Origin: CAJJDF01 sp965655625
GTDB taxonomy: Bacteria; Bacteroidota; Bacteroidia; Flavobacteriales_D; CAJJDF01
DNA length: 23,487 bases
Direction of reading: 5' to 3'
NCBI GenBank assembly: GCA_965655625.1
Contig: CBFHHA010000038.1
Location: 1 to 23,487, forward strand
Positions 17,537-23,487 of the stretch are shown piece by piece. Below the pieces are notes generated by a model. It did no database searches, was not told the origin of the DNA, and worked only from the letters and a program-made list of their open reading frames with translations. Position numbers and translations under genes: made by a program. How positions within the stretch are numbered: position 1 is the first letter of the stretch; each line of letters opens with the position of its first letter.

Positions 17537-17647
17537 ATGAACAAAAACAAAGTTAGAAAAGCCGCCTACAAAGGAATTGCGAACGAAAGGAAATCACACC
17601 AGGAATTTTTTGATGATTTCAGGAAACACAACCGAGTGAATAGTTAA
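17537..17647 (+). CDS. Possible 36-residue basic peptide
   Basis: ATG at 17537, only 5 bases after the stop of the large secreted protein; 36 residues (MNKNKVRKAAYKGIANERKS then HQEFFDDFRKHNRVNS). It is highly charged, with basic N-terminal and mixed C-terminal halves, and could form one helix. There is no recognisable ribosome site and no known family. The close spacing suggests translation coupled to the upstream gene, but a chance ORF of this size is possible. Confidence 0.35.
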   Translation: MNKNKVRKAAYKGIANERKSHQEFFDDFRKHNRVNS

Positions 17648-17689
17648 TTACTAGCTCAGGAAATATCCAAAATTCCTTCCTTAGCCAAA

Positions 17690-17893
17690 ATGAAAGAAAC
17701 CACTACTCTGCGCTATGTTTACATAGGAATTCTCTCAATAGTTCTAATACTAAGAGCATTTGGCGTAACAGAATTACTTCAATCCTCGGGAATGGGAACA
17801 GGCCTAATTATTTTTGCTCTGTTATTGGCATTAGGAATTCCAGTAATTGGGATTGTTGCGGCTGTTATTCAATTAATATTGCGTTTTATTTAA
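17690..17893 (+). CDS. Small two-helix membrane protein
   Basis: A 67-residue protein with two hydrophobic segments (about 8-30 and 37-66, rich in Ile, Leu, Val and Gly) joined by a short polar loop (ELLQSSGMGTG). It has a short charged N-terminus and no signal cleavage site, so it should be an integral inner-membrane protein. It follows the 36-residue ORF by 42 bases on the same strand. Its last 8 bases overlap the end of the converging lectin gene. No family is recognised; the composition is that of a real membrane protein rather than a random ORF. Confidence 0.55.
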   Translation: MKETTTLRYVYIGILSIVLILRAFGVTELLQSSGMGTGLIIFALLLALGIPVIGIVAAVIQLILRFI

Positions 17894-19274
17894 ACAGGTG
17901 AAAACTACCTGCAATTTGTTTTGGCTCTTCCATTTTTTTTTCTCGATAAGATAATGTGAAGTAATATACGCCATCTGATGAAGTTTTTCCATTTTGTTTT
18001 CCATCCCAACCTAATTGTATAGCAATAATGTCAGTACTTTCATAAACTATATTACCCCATCTATTGTAAATTTGAAAATTCCCTTCAGAAATAGAATAGT
18101 CTTTCAATGGAGAGAAATAATCATTAATTCCGTCAGAATTTGGTGAAAAAACATTTGGTAAAGAAGGACAAATTATCTTAATTGTTTCCCTCACTTTACA
18201 ATAAGCTGTTTTCACTTCAACCCAATAAAATCCTGTGTCGAAAATATTGATTTCAGAAGATTGACTTCCATTGCTCCAATTATAGGATAATCCACCATTA
18301 ACCTGAACATCTAATAATAAAGACCCGGAACATAATACTGATTTTTCCGGCAATTCTAAGTTTGGTTTTGATTGCATAAATAATATAACTGAAATTGTAT
18401 CAATTAAACTTGTCAATCTACTTTGCTTATATAAATTGTATGTAATAGCCGAACTAGGACATAAACTAACAAAAGGGAGTGTATCCTGTATGCCATTGTT
18501 CCAACTGTAACTGAAATTAGGGTCATACGGAACTTGGTCAAAATCAAGACAGCTATCTTGACACAAGGTATCGTAATAAATTGAAACGGGCTTTGCAGGG
18601 AAACAAATTTGTTGAAGATTGGAAGATCCTCCAGTTGAGGAAGTAAAACCCCAATTGACTTTTGTTTTTCCTCCAAATACCCTGTTAATTAAATCTACTT
18701 TGTGAGAAAATCTAAGTACATTATCAAAGAACATATATAAAGTTGTATCGCTAGGTGTCCAAACAATTCTGGCTGTATGAGACATACCATCTTCTACATT
18801 TGCTCCACTTGATGATAATGAAATAGAAGGTACTATTGGTAATATTGAATTTCCATTGTAATGCAAACTTGTGTGGTCCGCTGGAATATCAGCACCTCCA
18901 TTATCCCATGTGTCAAATTCTATTGCGATTGAGGGAGCGAGAGAACCATATCCTATTGACCCTCCAGATAGGCCAATCGATGGAACATTGGTGTCTTTTA
19001 ATACAAATGCAAAACCATCGGCTCCTGTTCCATCTTTAGTCCCTAAAAAAAGACAAAAGGTTCCGTCAAATGGCAGGGTTAAGTCAAACAAATCGTCACT
19101 ATAAACCGCACCCGTTTTCCAGAGCAAATCTGGCGTTAGTGTAAAGCATGTATCTGAAGGACAGGAATTGTTAAACGAGGATGTTCCATAAGCGTCACCG
19201 AAAGATTGATAGTTTTGGGCATGAATATTCATAACCAAAAAAAGAGCTGTAACCATCTTAAGTAAATACTTCAT
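17886..19274 (-). CDS. Secreted L-type lectin-domain protein with T9SS type B sorting domain
   Basis: A 462-residue exported protein with a signal peptide (cleavage near HAQ, residue 20). A legume-lectin-like beta-sandwich (about 25-225) includes DGFAFVLKDT, IAIEFDTWDNGG (acidic residues typical of metal and sugar sites), DHTSLHYNG and NWGFTSSTGG. Cysteine-containing Ig-like segments follow (about 235-370). The C-terminus (about 373-462; PNVFSPNSDGINDYF, then IYNRWGNIVYES and DGVYYFTLSY) is the gliding-motility-associated type B sorting domain. The protein should be released to or anchored on the cell surface by T9SS and bind carbohydrate. It is a close paralogue of the gene at 19614-21500, and lacks that protein's PKD domains. 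Confidence 0.88.
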   Translation of the reverse strand: MKYLLKMVTALFLVMNIHAQNYQSFGDAYGTSSFNNSCPSDTCFTLTPDLLWKTGAVYSDDLFDLTLPFDGTFCLFLGTKDGTGADGFAFVLKDTNVPSIGLSGGSIGYGSLAPSIAIEFDTWDNGGADIPADHTSLHYNGNSILPIVPSISLSSSGANVEDGMSHTARIVWTPSDTTLYMFFDNVLRFSHKVDLINRVFGGKTKVNWGFTSSTGGSSNLQQICFPAKPVSIYYDTLCQDSCLDFDQVPYDPNFSYSWNNGIQDTLPFVSLCPSSAITYNLYKQSRLTSLIDTISVILFMQSKPNLELPEKSVLCSGSLLLDVQVNGGLSYNWSNGSQSSEINIFDTGFYWVEVKTAYCKVRETIKIICPSLPNVFSPNSDGINDYFSPLKDYSISEGNFQIYNRWGNIVYESTDIIAIQLGWDGKQNGKTSSDGVYYFTLSYREKKMEEPKQIAGSFHLFK

Positions 19275-19343
19275 ATTATCTTATAAAAGTAGAAAGATAA
19301 CCATTTATTGTAAATGATACAAGAAGGTTCTCATCTTTTTCAA
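18394..19343 (-). repeat. Long duplication, copy A (lectin gene 5' part plus upstream DNA)
   Basis: About 950 bases that match 20620-21570 in the same orientation. The match covers roughly the first 295 codons and about 70 bases before the ATG. The two encoded N-terminal parts share long identical blocks such as NVEDGMSHTARIVWTP and FGGKTKVNWGFTSSTGG. Similarity drops sharply downstream. Confidence 0.85.
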
Positions 19344-19613
19344 TTCACTGATTAATAGTGTCTTAATAAAATAGTTGTTTAAAAACGAAGTAATTGGAAA
19401 TGTTTTCTTTATTCATTAGCCACGATTATTTTACACTCAACTTTAATATTTATATAATTTTCAAGGGATTTGAAAAGTGTTAAAATAACAAAAAACCACA
19501 AATATAAAAGTTCTGAAATGATCAAGTAGAAAAAAATTTAGGACGGAGAGATTGAATTATAAAAAAATTTGGTGTTTCCTTTCAATGTGAATAGTTAACC
19601 CAAAACAAAAAAA
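19275..19613. other. AT-rich gap between the two lectin paralogues
   Basis: 339 bases holding the duplicated upstream segment (to 19343) with its promoter. Beyond it is very AT-rich sequence with no credible gene, clear terminator or repeat. Confidence 0.55.
19292..19322 (-). promoter_or_regulatory. Candidate promoter of the 462-residue lectin gene
   Basis: On the minus strand TTG (19322-19320), a 20-base spacer and TAtcTTTc (19299-19292), one mismatch from consensus, 17 bases before the ATG. The equivalent site of the paralogue at about 21518-21548 reads TTT with TAccTTaa, a weaker match. Confidence 0.45.
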
Positions 19614-21500
19614 TCACCTACCCACCAAAATATGTCCGAAGTACTCATAAGCATCCGAATCGAACTTTAGAATAGTCCGATAACTGTAAATTCCTTCGGG
19701 CACAACTTGACCGTTGTAAATTCCATTCCATGATTCGGTTTTATCCATTGAAGAAAACAACATTTCACCCCAACGATTAAATATGTGAATCTCGTATTCT
19801 GAAGCGAACTCTACTCCATGAATTCTCCATTCATCGTTTATCCCATCGTAATTCGGTGTAAATGTGTTAGGCGCATAAAAACTAGGTGACTTAACGACAT
19901 TAAATTCCTTGACAATGCTATCGTTACAACCACCTTCATTTGAAGCTTTTAATTTTATAGAATATTTACCACTAGAGGCAAATACTTTGATTGGATTCTC
20001 CAAACTTGAAGTTGAGCCGTCTCCAAACTCCCAGAGCCAAGACGTTGAGTTTACAGATAAATTATTGAAGTAATTTTGAGCATTTTCTTTTCCAACGCTA
20101 GGTCCGATATCAAAATTGGCGATTGCATAGGGATATACTTGTATCAAATCACTATATAATGAGTCGAATGTACAGCCTAAATCGGAAACTACTGATAGTC
20201 GAACTGAATAACTCCCTGCTGTTGCATACCTTGTTGAATCTTGAGGAAAAAAGGAATTAGTTGAATTGCCAAAATCCCAGTAATATTCTGTCACCGATCC
20301 GTTGAATACAATTGCTCCTTCCATAAAGTTTACCAAAAGAGGTTCACAACCAAATTGCCTATCTGCGGTTAACTCCACTTTCCCTTTTTGAATATCCACA
20401 AGAATTGTGTCGGTGTTCTTGCAACCGAATGAGTCTGTTACTTCCAGCCAATATTCGTTTCTTTTATCAACTAAAAGAGTTTGTGAGGTGTCACCGGTAC
20501 TCCATAAGTAACTAAACATTGGTTTGTTGATAGACAAAAACAAGGAAGAATCCTGACACAATATAGTGTCCCGCCCTAAAAAAAGAGAGGGTTTAGTTTT
20601 AACATCAATCGACAATCCGATTGTATCAATTAACCCAGTCAATTTACTTTGCTTGTATAAACTGTAAGTGGTCGCTATGTTGGGACATAAGGTGACCAAA
20701 GGAAACGTATCCAATACCCCATTATTCCAACTGTAACTATAATTAGGGTCATACAAAATTTGATTAAAATCAAGACAACTATCCTGACACAAAGTATCAA
20801 AATAAAACGAAACAGGCTTTACAGGGAAACAAATTTGTTGAAGATTGGAAGAACCCCCAGTTGAGGAAGTAAAACCCCAATTGACTTTTGTTTTTCCACC
20901 AAATATTCTATTGATTAAATCTACCTTGTGAGAAAATCTAAGTACATTATCAAAAAACATGTATAAAGTTGTATCAGCAGGTGTCCACACAATTCTTGCC
21001 GTATGAGACATCCCATCTTCAACATTTGCACTAGTTGGTGACAAAGAAATAGATGGCACGATAGGAGATGTTACATTGCCGTTGAAGTTAAGACTTGTGT
21101 GGTCAGCTGGTATATCGACACCGCCATTGTTCCATGTATCAAATTCTATTGCTATGGAGGGCGAGAGTGTAGAATATCCTAAACCTCCTCCCAATCCACC
21201 GATTAACGATACATTCGTATCTTTTAATACAAAAGCAAATCCATCGGCTCCATTTGCATCTTTCGTTCCCAAAAAAAGACAAAATGTACCGTCAAATGGA
21301 CGAGTTAAGTCAAATAATTCATCTCCGTAAACTGCGCCTCTTTTATTCATTAAGTCTGGCGTTAACGTAAAACATGTGTCTGAAGGGCAAGACGCATTAA
21401 ATGGGGAAACTCCAAAAGCATCACCAAATAATTGATAGCTTTGGGCATTAGTATTAATAACTAAAAAAAGAGCTATTATAAACTTAAATAAAAACTTCAT
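19614..21500 (-). CDS. Secreted L-type lectin protein with two PKD domains and T9SS type B sorting domain
   Basis: A 628-residue exported paralogue of the 462-residue protein. Signal peptide about 1-20; lectin sandwich about 25-225 (DGFAFVLKDT, IAIEFDTWNNGG, DHTSLNFNG, NWGFTSSTGG). Cysteine-bearing Ig-like segments run to about 370. Two PKD-like repeats, about 372-455 (YYWDFGN) and 463-535 (WLWEFGDGS), are absent from the neighbour. A type B sorting domain (about 540-628; APNTFTPNYDGINDEW, then IFNRWGEMLFSS and PEGIYSYR) ends the protein. Predicted to be exported by T9SS and to bind glycans at the surface. The two sorting domains are much more diverged than the lectin domains, which suggests a modular tail exchange or unequal selection after duplication. 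Confidence 0.88.
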   Translation of the reverse strand: MKFLFKFIIALFLVINTNAQSYQLFGDAFGVSPFNASCPSDTCFTLTPDLMNKRGAVYGDELFDLTRPFDGTFCLFLGTKDANGADGFAFVLKDTNVSLIGGLGGGLGYSTLSPSIAIEFDTWNNGGVDIPADHTSLNFNGNVTSPIVPSISLSPTSANVEDGMSHTARIVWTPADTTLYMFFDNVLRFSHKVDLINRIFGGKTKVNWGFTSSTGGSSNLQQICFPVKPVSFYFDTLCQDSCLDFNQILYDPNYSYSWNNGVLDTFPLVTLCPNIATTYSLYKQSKLTGLIDTIGLSIDVKTKPSLFLGRDTILCQDSSLFLSINKPMFSYLWSTGDTSQTLLVDKRNEYWLEVTDSFGCKNTDTILVDIQKGKVELTADRQFGCEPLLVNFMEGAIVFNGSVTEYYWDFGNSTNSFFPQDSTRYATAGSYSVRLSVVSDLGCTFDSLYSDLIQVYPYAIANFDIGPSVGKENAQNYFNNLSVNSTSWLWEFGDGSTSSLENPIKVFASSGKYSIKLKASNEGGCNDSIVKEFNVVKSPSFYAPNTFTPNYDGINDEWRIHGVEFASEYEIHIFNRWGEMLFSSMDKTESWNGIYNGQVVPEGIYSYRTILKFDSDAYEYFGHILVGR

Positions 21501-21570
21501 ATTACTTTATAAGGCACTTAAGGTAACTATTTATTGTAAATGATAAAAGAAGGTTGTCATCTTTTTTCAA
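20620..21570 (-). repeat. Long duplication, copy B (lectin gene 5' part plus upstream DNA)
   Basis: Partner of 18394-19343 with the same orientation and nearly the same length. The upstream part shares a block (ATCATTTACAATAAAT and nearby bases), so the duplication included the promoter region. Confidence 0.85.
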
Positions 21571-21841
21571 AAGAATTAGGCCAAAAAAACCGCAAAGTTT
21601 CGTAAGAAAACGAAAAAATCGGTTCTGTCGCATCAACTAAAAAATCACTATTTGAAGCCTAATTCATATAAAACGAAAAACCATAAATCGTTGAACTAAG
21701 ATTAGTTAACTTTTTAAAAAATCAAGTAATTTGATGAAAAATGGTCGAAAAACAATGAATGCGACAGAACGGATTTATGCCTACATCAACTAAATACAAC
21801 TATTTTACGAATCTTTAATTTTCTATATTCGAAAATAGACA
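21501..21841. other. Intergenic region containing miniature element 1
   Basis: 341 bases. The first 70 belong to the lectin duplication, 21621-21771 is the miniature element, and the remaining 70 are AT-rich with nothing recognised. Confidence 0.6.
21621..21771 (+). mobile_element. MITE-like element, copy 1 (151 bp)
   Basis: Terminal inverted repeats GTTCTGTCGCAT (21622-21633) and ATGCGACAGAAC (21759-21770) bound a 151-base unit with no ORF. Its sequence aligns without gaps to the reverse complement of 22519-22669, with about 12 differences. The ends resemble the GGTTCTGTTGCA-type ends of IS6-family insertion sequences, so it could be a non-autonomous derivative of such an element. No flanking target duplication is seen. 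The last base (G) breaks the outermost pair. Confidence 0.8.
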
Positions 21842-22423
21842 TTAGTCAAGATTATATGGGAACGTACCAATGAGTTCTGTTTTTCCATCCAAACCTTCAC
21901 CTTCAATGATTGAAAAGACCTCTATTTTATTTGTAGATTCATTAAGCAACCAAAAAACCCGAAAATTTTCTCCCTGAAAATTTACTTTTAACAGTTGATT
22001 AAGCTTTTCTGTTATGTTATAACTTTCACAAAAATCACTCAATTCCTCTGCCTTTGAAGTAATTTCTAAATTATTATCATCGGGGTCACAAGTTATTGTA
22101 TATAGATATCCATTAATTGATAGTTCATAAAGCCTGTTGTTGATTTGAATTAATACATACTTTTGAAACTCATCTGTTTTATGATTTGAATAACATAACC
22201 CTACATTTAATTTTGAAGAATTCTCTTTTTTCAATAAGCTAATTTTAGATTCAAGAGCTATTTTAGTTGTATTGAGTACTCGATTACTATCAATTGCCTG
22301 CAGAAGTAGTGAGTTAATACTATCTAACTTATAAGTAAGTGTTTCTATTTGTTGTTTCTTATCTTGAGAAAAGGACTTTGCTGTAAATAAAAGCAATAAA
22401 AGGACTGTGATTAATTTTTTCAT
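21842..22423 (-). CDS. Small exported protein of unknown function, between the two MITEs
   Basis: A 193-residue protein with a signal peptide (MKKLITVLLLLLFTAKSFSQ, cleavage after FSQ). A likely coiled coil follows (about 22-70: heptad-like QQIETLTYKLDSINSLLLQA and further Leu/Ile/Lys/Glu). The C-terminal part (about 72-193) is mixed alpha/beta with three cysteines (in GLCYS, TCDPD and FCESY). No family is recognised. There is no T9SS sorting domain, so it is probably periplasmic. It lies entirely between two inverted copies of the 151-bp element, 70 bases from copy 1 and 95 from copy 2. An AT-rich block upstream of its ATG recurs at 23239. Confidence 0.75.
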   Translation of the reverse strand: MKKLITVLLLLLFTAKSFSQDKKQQIETLTYKLDSINSLLLQAIDSNRVLNTTKIALESKISLLKKENSSKLNVGLCYSNHKTDEFQKYVLIQINNRLYELSINGYLYTITCDPDDNNLEITSKAEELSDFCESYNITEKLNQLLKVNFQGENFRVFWLLNESTNKIEVFSIIEGEGLDGKTELIGTFPYNLD

Positions 22424-22458
22424 AATCTAATTTAAAAAATAAATTGAGTTAAGTTTAC

Positions 22459-22502
22459 GAAACCAAAAAAAAGTTACAAAAAAAAGGACACTATAAAAAT
22501 GA
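22459..22502 (+). repeat. AT-rich direct repeat, copy A
   Basis: GAAACC, an A run, GTTACA, an A run, then GGACACTATAAAAA. It closely matches 23239-23284, allowing a 2-base indel and a few substitutions. It lies just upstream of the exported-protein gene. Confidence 0.6.
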
Positions 22503-22518
22503 TAAGCGAAAATCAGTT

Positions 22519-22669
22519 GGTTCTGTCGCATTAATTATTTTTCAAACGTTTTTCATCAAATTACTTGATTATTTAAAAAGTTAACTCATATTATTTCAAC
22601 GATTTATGGTTTTTCGTTTTGTATGAATTAGGCTTCAAATAGTGATTTTTTAGTTAATGCGACAGAACC
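22519..22669 (-). mobile_element. MITE-like element, copy 2 (151 bp, inverted)
   Basis: Terminal inverted repeats GGTTCTGTCGCATTAA (22519-22534) and its exact complement (22654-22669), 16 bp. It is the reverse-orientation partner of 21621-21771, about 92% identical with no gaps, and has no ORF of its own. Its right terminal repeat supplies the ATG of the gene at 22657. No target duplication is visible in the flanks (CAGTT before, CATTTGAC after). Confidence 0.85.
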
Positions 22670-23196
22670 CATTTGACGGGTTATTAGAGCTTTATGACAC
22701 TACCTACAAAGAAAATTCGCAAGAAATGGATATAGACTTGACGTTCTACTCAAGTATATCAGAAAAAAGAGTCACTCTGGATGAAAAAATCACACTTATG
22801 GTATCTAATGATAAAGATGTAGGTGTAGATTTAGGATTTTCCAGTTCAGAATCCTCTGATACCCAAAATGGTGAAAAAGCGACCTTTTGGATTAAATACT
22901 ACAACTGGGAGGAGGATAAATTAAACGATATATATTTTGAGACCTTTAAGGAAATAGAACTGCGACAGTTTTTTGAAAATCTGGACTTAGTATTAAAGAA
23001 TTATGATAAAAACTATAGATTTGAATTTGGAAACAGTATTATGCGCAATAGTTATAGAGAAAATCAGGTAACATTAATGTTTAATAGCTACCGAAATGAA
23101 AGTGCTCATTTGAATATAACGAAATCAGACATTGACAATATGAAAAAAGCATATGACTATTACAAATCTAATCTTGAAAAGGAATTTCTTAACTAA
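22657..23196 (+). CDS. Hypothetical protein whose start codon lies in the MITE terminal repeat
   Basis: A 179-residue protein with no signal peptide or membrane segment, rich in Glu, Asp, Asn and Tyr, so probably cytoplasmic. The last third is charged and helical (SDIDNMKKAYDYYKSNLEKE). No family is recognised. The first ATG is inside the right terminal repeat of element 2, so residues MRQNP are encoded by the element and native sequence begins about FDGLLELYD. The alternative start at ATG 22726 (residue 24) would avoid this, but residues 6-23 look coding. The native 5' end may have been lost and replaced. The promoter, if any, would lie within the element; no TAnnTTTG match was found there. 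Confidence 0.65.
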   Translation: MRQNPFDGLLELYDTTYKENSQEMDIDLTFYSSISEKRVTLDEKITLMVSNDKDVGVDLGFSSSESSDTQNGEKATFWIKYYNWEEDKLNDIYFETFKEIELRQFFENLDLVLKNYDKNYRFEFGNSIMRNSYRENQVTLMFNSYRNESAHLNITKSDIDNMKKAYDYYKSNLEKEFLN

Positions 23197-23238
23197 AGTT
23201 GTTTTTTCAACTCTTGTCTTGGTTACAAATAGTTTTCG

Positions 23239-23284
23239 GAAACCATAAAAAAGTTACACTATAAAAAGGACGCTATAAAAAAGA
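23239..23284 (+). repeat. AT-rich direct repeat, copy B
   Basis: Partner of 22459-22502. It lies 42 bases after the stop of the 179-residue gene, so the two copies bracket MITE copy 2 plus that gene. It contains an internal CTATAAAAA duplication. Confidence 0.6.
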
Positions 23285-23375
23285 AGGGGGCAACAAATTA
23301 GTTAACAGAATTAATCTAAATAAAGGAGGGTAAAATTAGAGTGCTGTTCAATTGTTGTTCAAGTTCTAAACTAAA

Positions 23376-23414
23376 AAAACCTCAATTCACTAATATTTAG
23401 TAGATTGAGGTTTT
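23376..23414. terminator. Hairpin terminator near the right edge
   Basis: AAAACCTCAAT (23376-23386) pairs with ATTGAGGTTTT (23404-23414), with extra pairing inside the loop. It has an A run on one side and T on the other, so it can act in both directions. The longer T run is on the minus strand, which fits it following the tRNA-like fragment. Confidence 0.7.
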
Positions 23415-23420
23415 CATTAG

Positions 23421-23446
23421 TACCCGAGGCGAGACAAATATCGAAC
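23421..23446 (-). other. Fragment resembling a tRNA 3' end
   Basis: On the minus strand a TTCGA-like T loop is followed, after extra bases, by GTCTCGCCTCGGGTA. This looks like the 3' T-stem half, acceptor strand and discriminator of a tRNA. The matching 5' halves are absent, so it is not a functional tRNA. It could be an attachment-site remnant or chance. Confidence 0.3.
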
Positions 23447-23487
23447 TTTATGAAAGAAGATATTCAATTAGTTTTGAGCTTTATTTA

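Larger units (their letters stand above)
23197..23487. other. Right-edge non-coding stretch
   Basis: 291 bases holding direct repeat copy B (23239-23284), a hairpin terminator (23376-23414) and a tRNA-3'-end-like fragment (23421-23446). An ATG at 23450 opens 12 codons to the edge (MKEDIQLVLSFI) and could be the start of a gene, but this is too short to call. Confidence 0.5.

Noticed and set aside
21613..22677. Target-site duplications around the miniature elements
   Set aside because: The 8 bases flanking each copy, and those flanking the pair as a whole, do not match, so no duplication can be claimed.
23450..23487. Start of a coding region at the right edge
   Set aside because: Only 12 codons are visible and the start lies next to a tRNA-like fragment, which is insufficient to call a gene.
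22424..23487. CRISPR array in the repeat-rich right end
   Set aside because: The repeats are two inverted 151-bp units and one direct pair, with no regular short repeats and spacers.

Overview
The window is a chromosomal segment of a member of Bacteroidota, most likely Flavobacteriales. Three large secreted proteins carry type IX secretion (T9SS) C-terminal sorting domains. There is a TamL-type lipoprotein Omp85 protein, and several promoters fit the Bacteroidota pattern TTG-N19/21-TAnnTTTG (best example before tRNA-Cys). The DNA is AT-rich and Shine-Dalgarno sites are nearly absent. The genus cannot be fixed from the sequence alone.

Layout. 1-1022: two tandem, related outer-membrane beta-barrel genes on the minus strand, the first cut by the window edge. 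1197-2630: asnS, followed by a strong terminator. 2704-5241: tamL on the minus strand, divergent from a four-gene operon at 5288-7319 (SpoU/TrmH RNA methyltransferase, MazG-like pyrophosphohydrolase, small lipoprotein, efp) that ends in a terminator. 7456-8205: rhomboid protease. 8359-9480: dnaN on the minus strand. 9681-9751: tRNA-Cys(GCA) with its own promoter and hairpin terminator. 10170-13909: nrdB-nrdA, a eukaryote-like class Ia ribonucleotide reductase. This half is mostly housekeeping: translation, DNA replication, dNTP supply and envelope assembly.

14130-21500 is an export region. It holds a 1133-residue PNGase F-like glycoamidase with an inserted LamG domain, two tiny ORFs, and two paralogous L-type-lectin proteins (462 and 628 residues) with T9SS type B tails. 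The lectin pair is a recent duplication that includes upstream DNA.

21501-23487 is accessory DNA. Two 151-bp copies of a miniature inverted-repeat element, in opposite orientation and about 92% identical, flank a small exported-protein gene (21842-22423). The start codon of the next gene (22657-23196) lies inside the terminal repeat of the second copy. An unrelated AT-rich direct repeat of about 45-55 bp brackets that second copy plus its gene. At the right edge there is a terminator beside a fragment resembling the 3' end of a tRNA. This miniature-element region is the least explained and most interesting part of the window.
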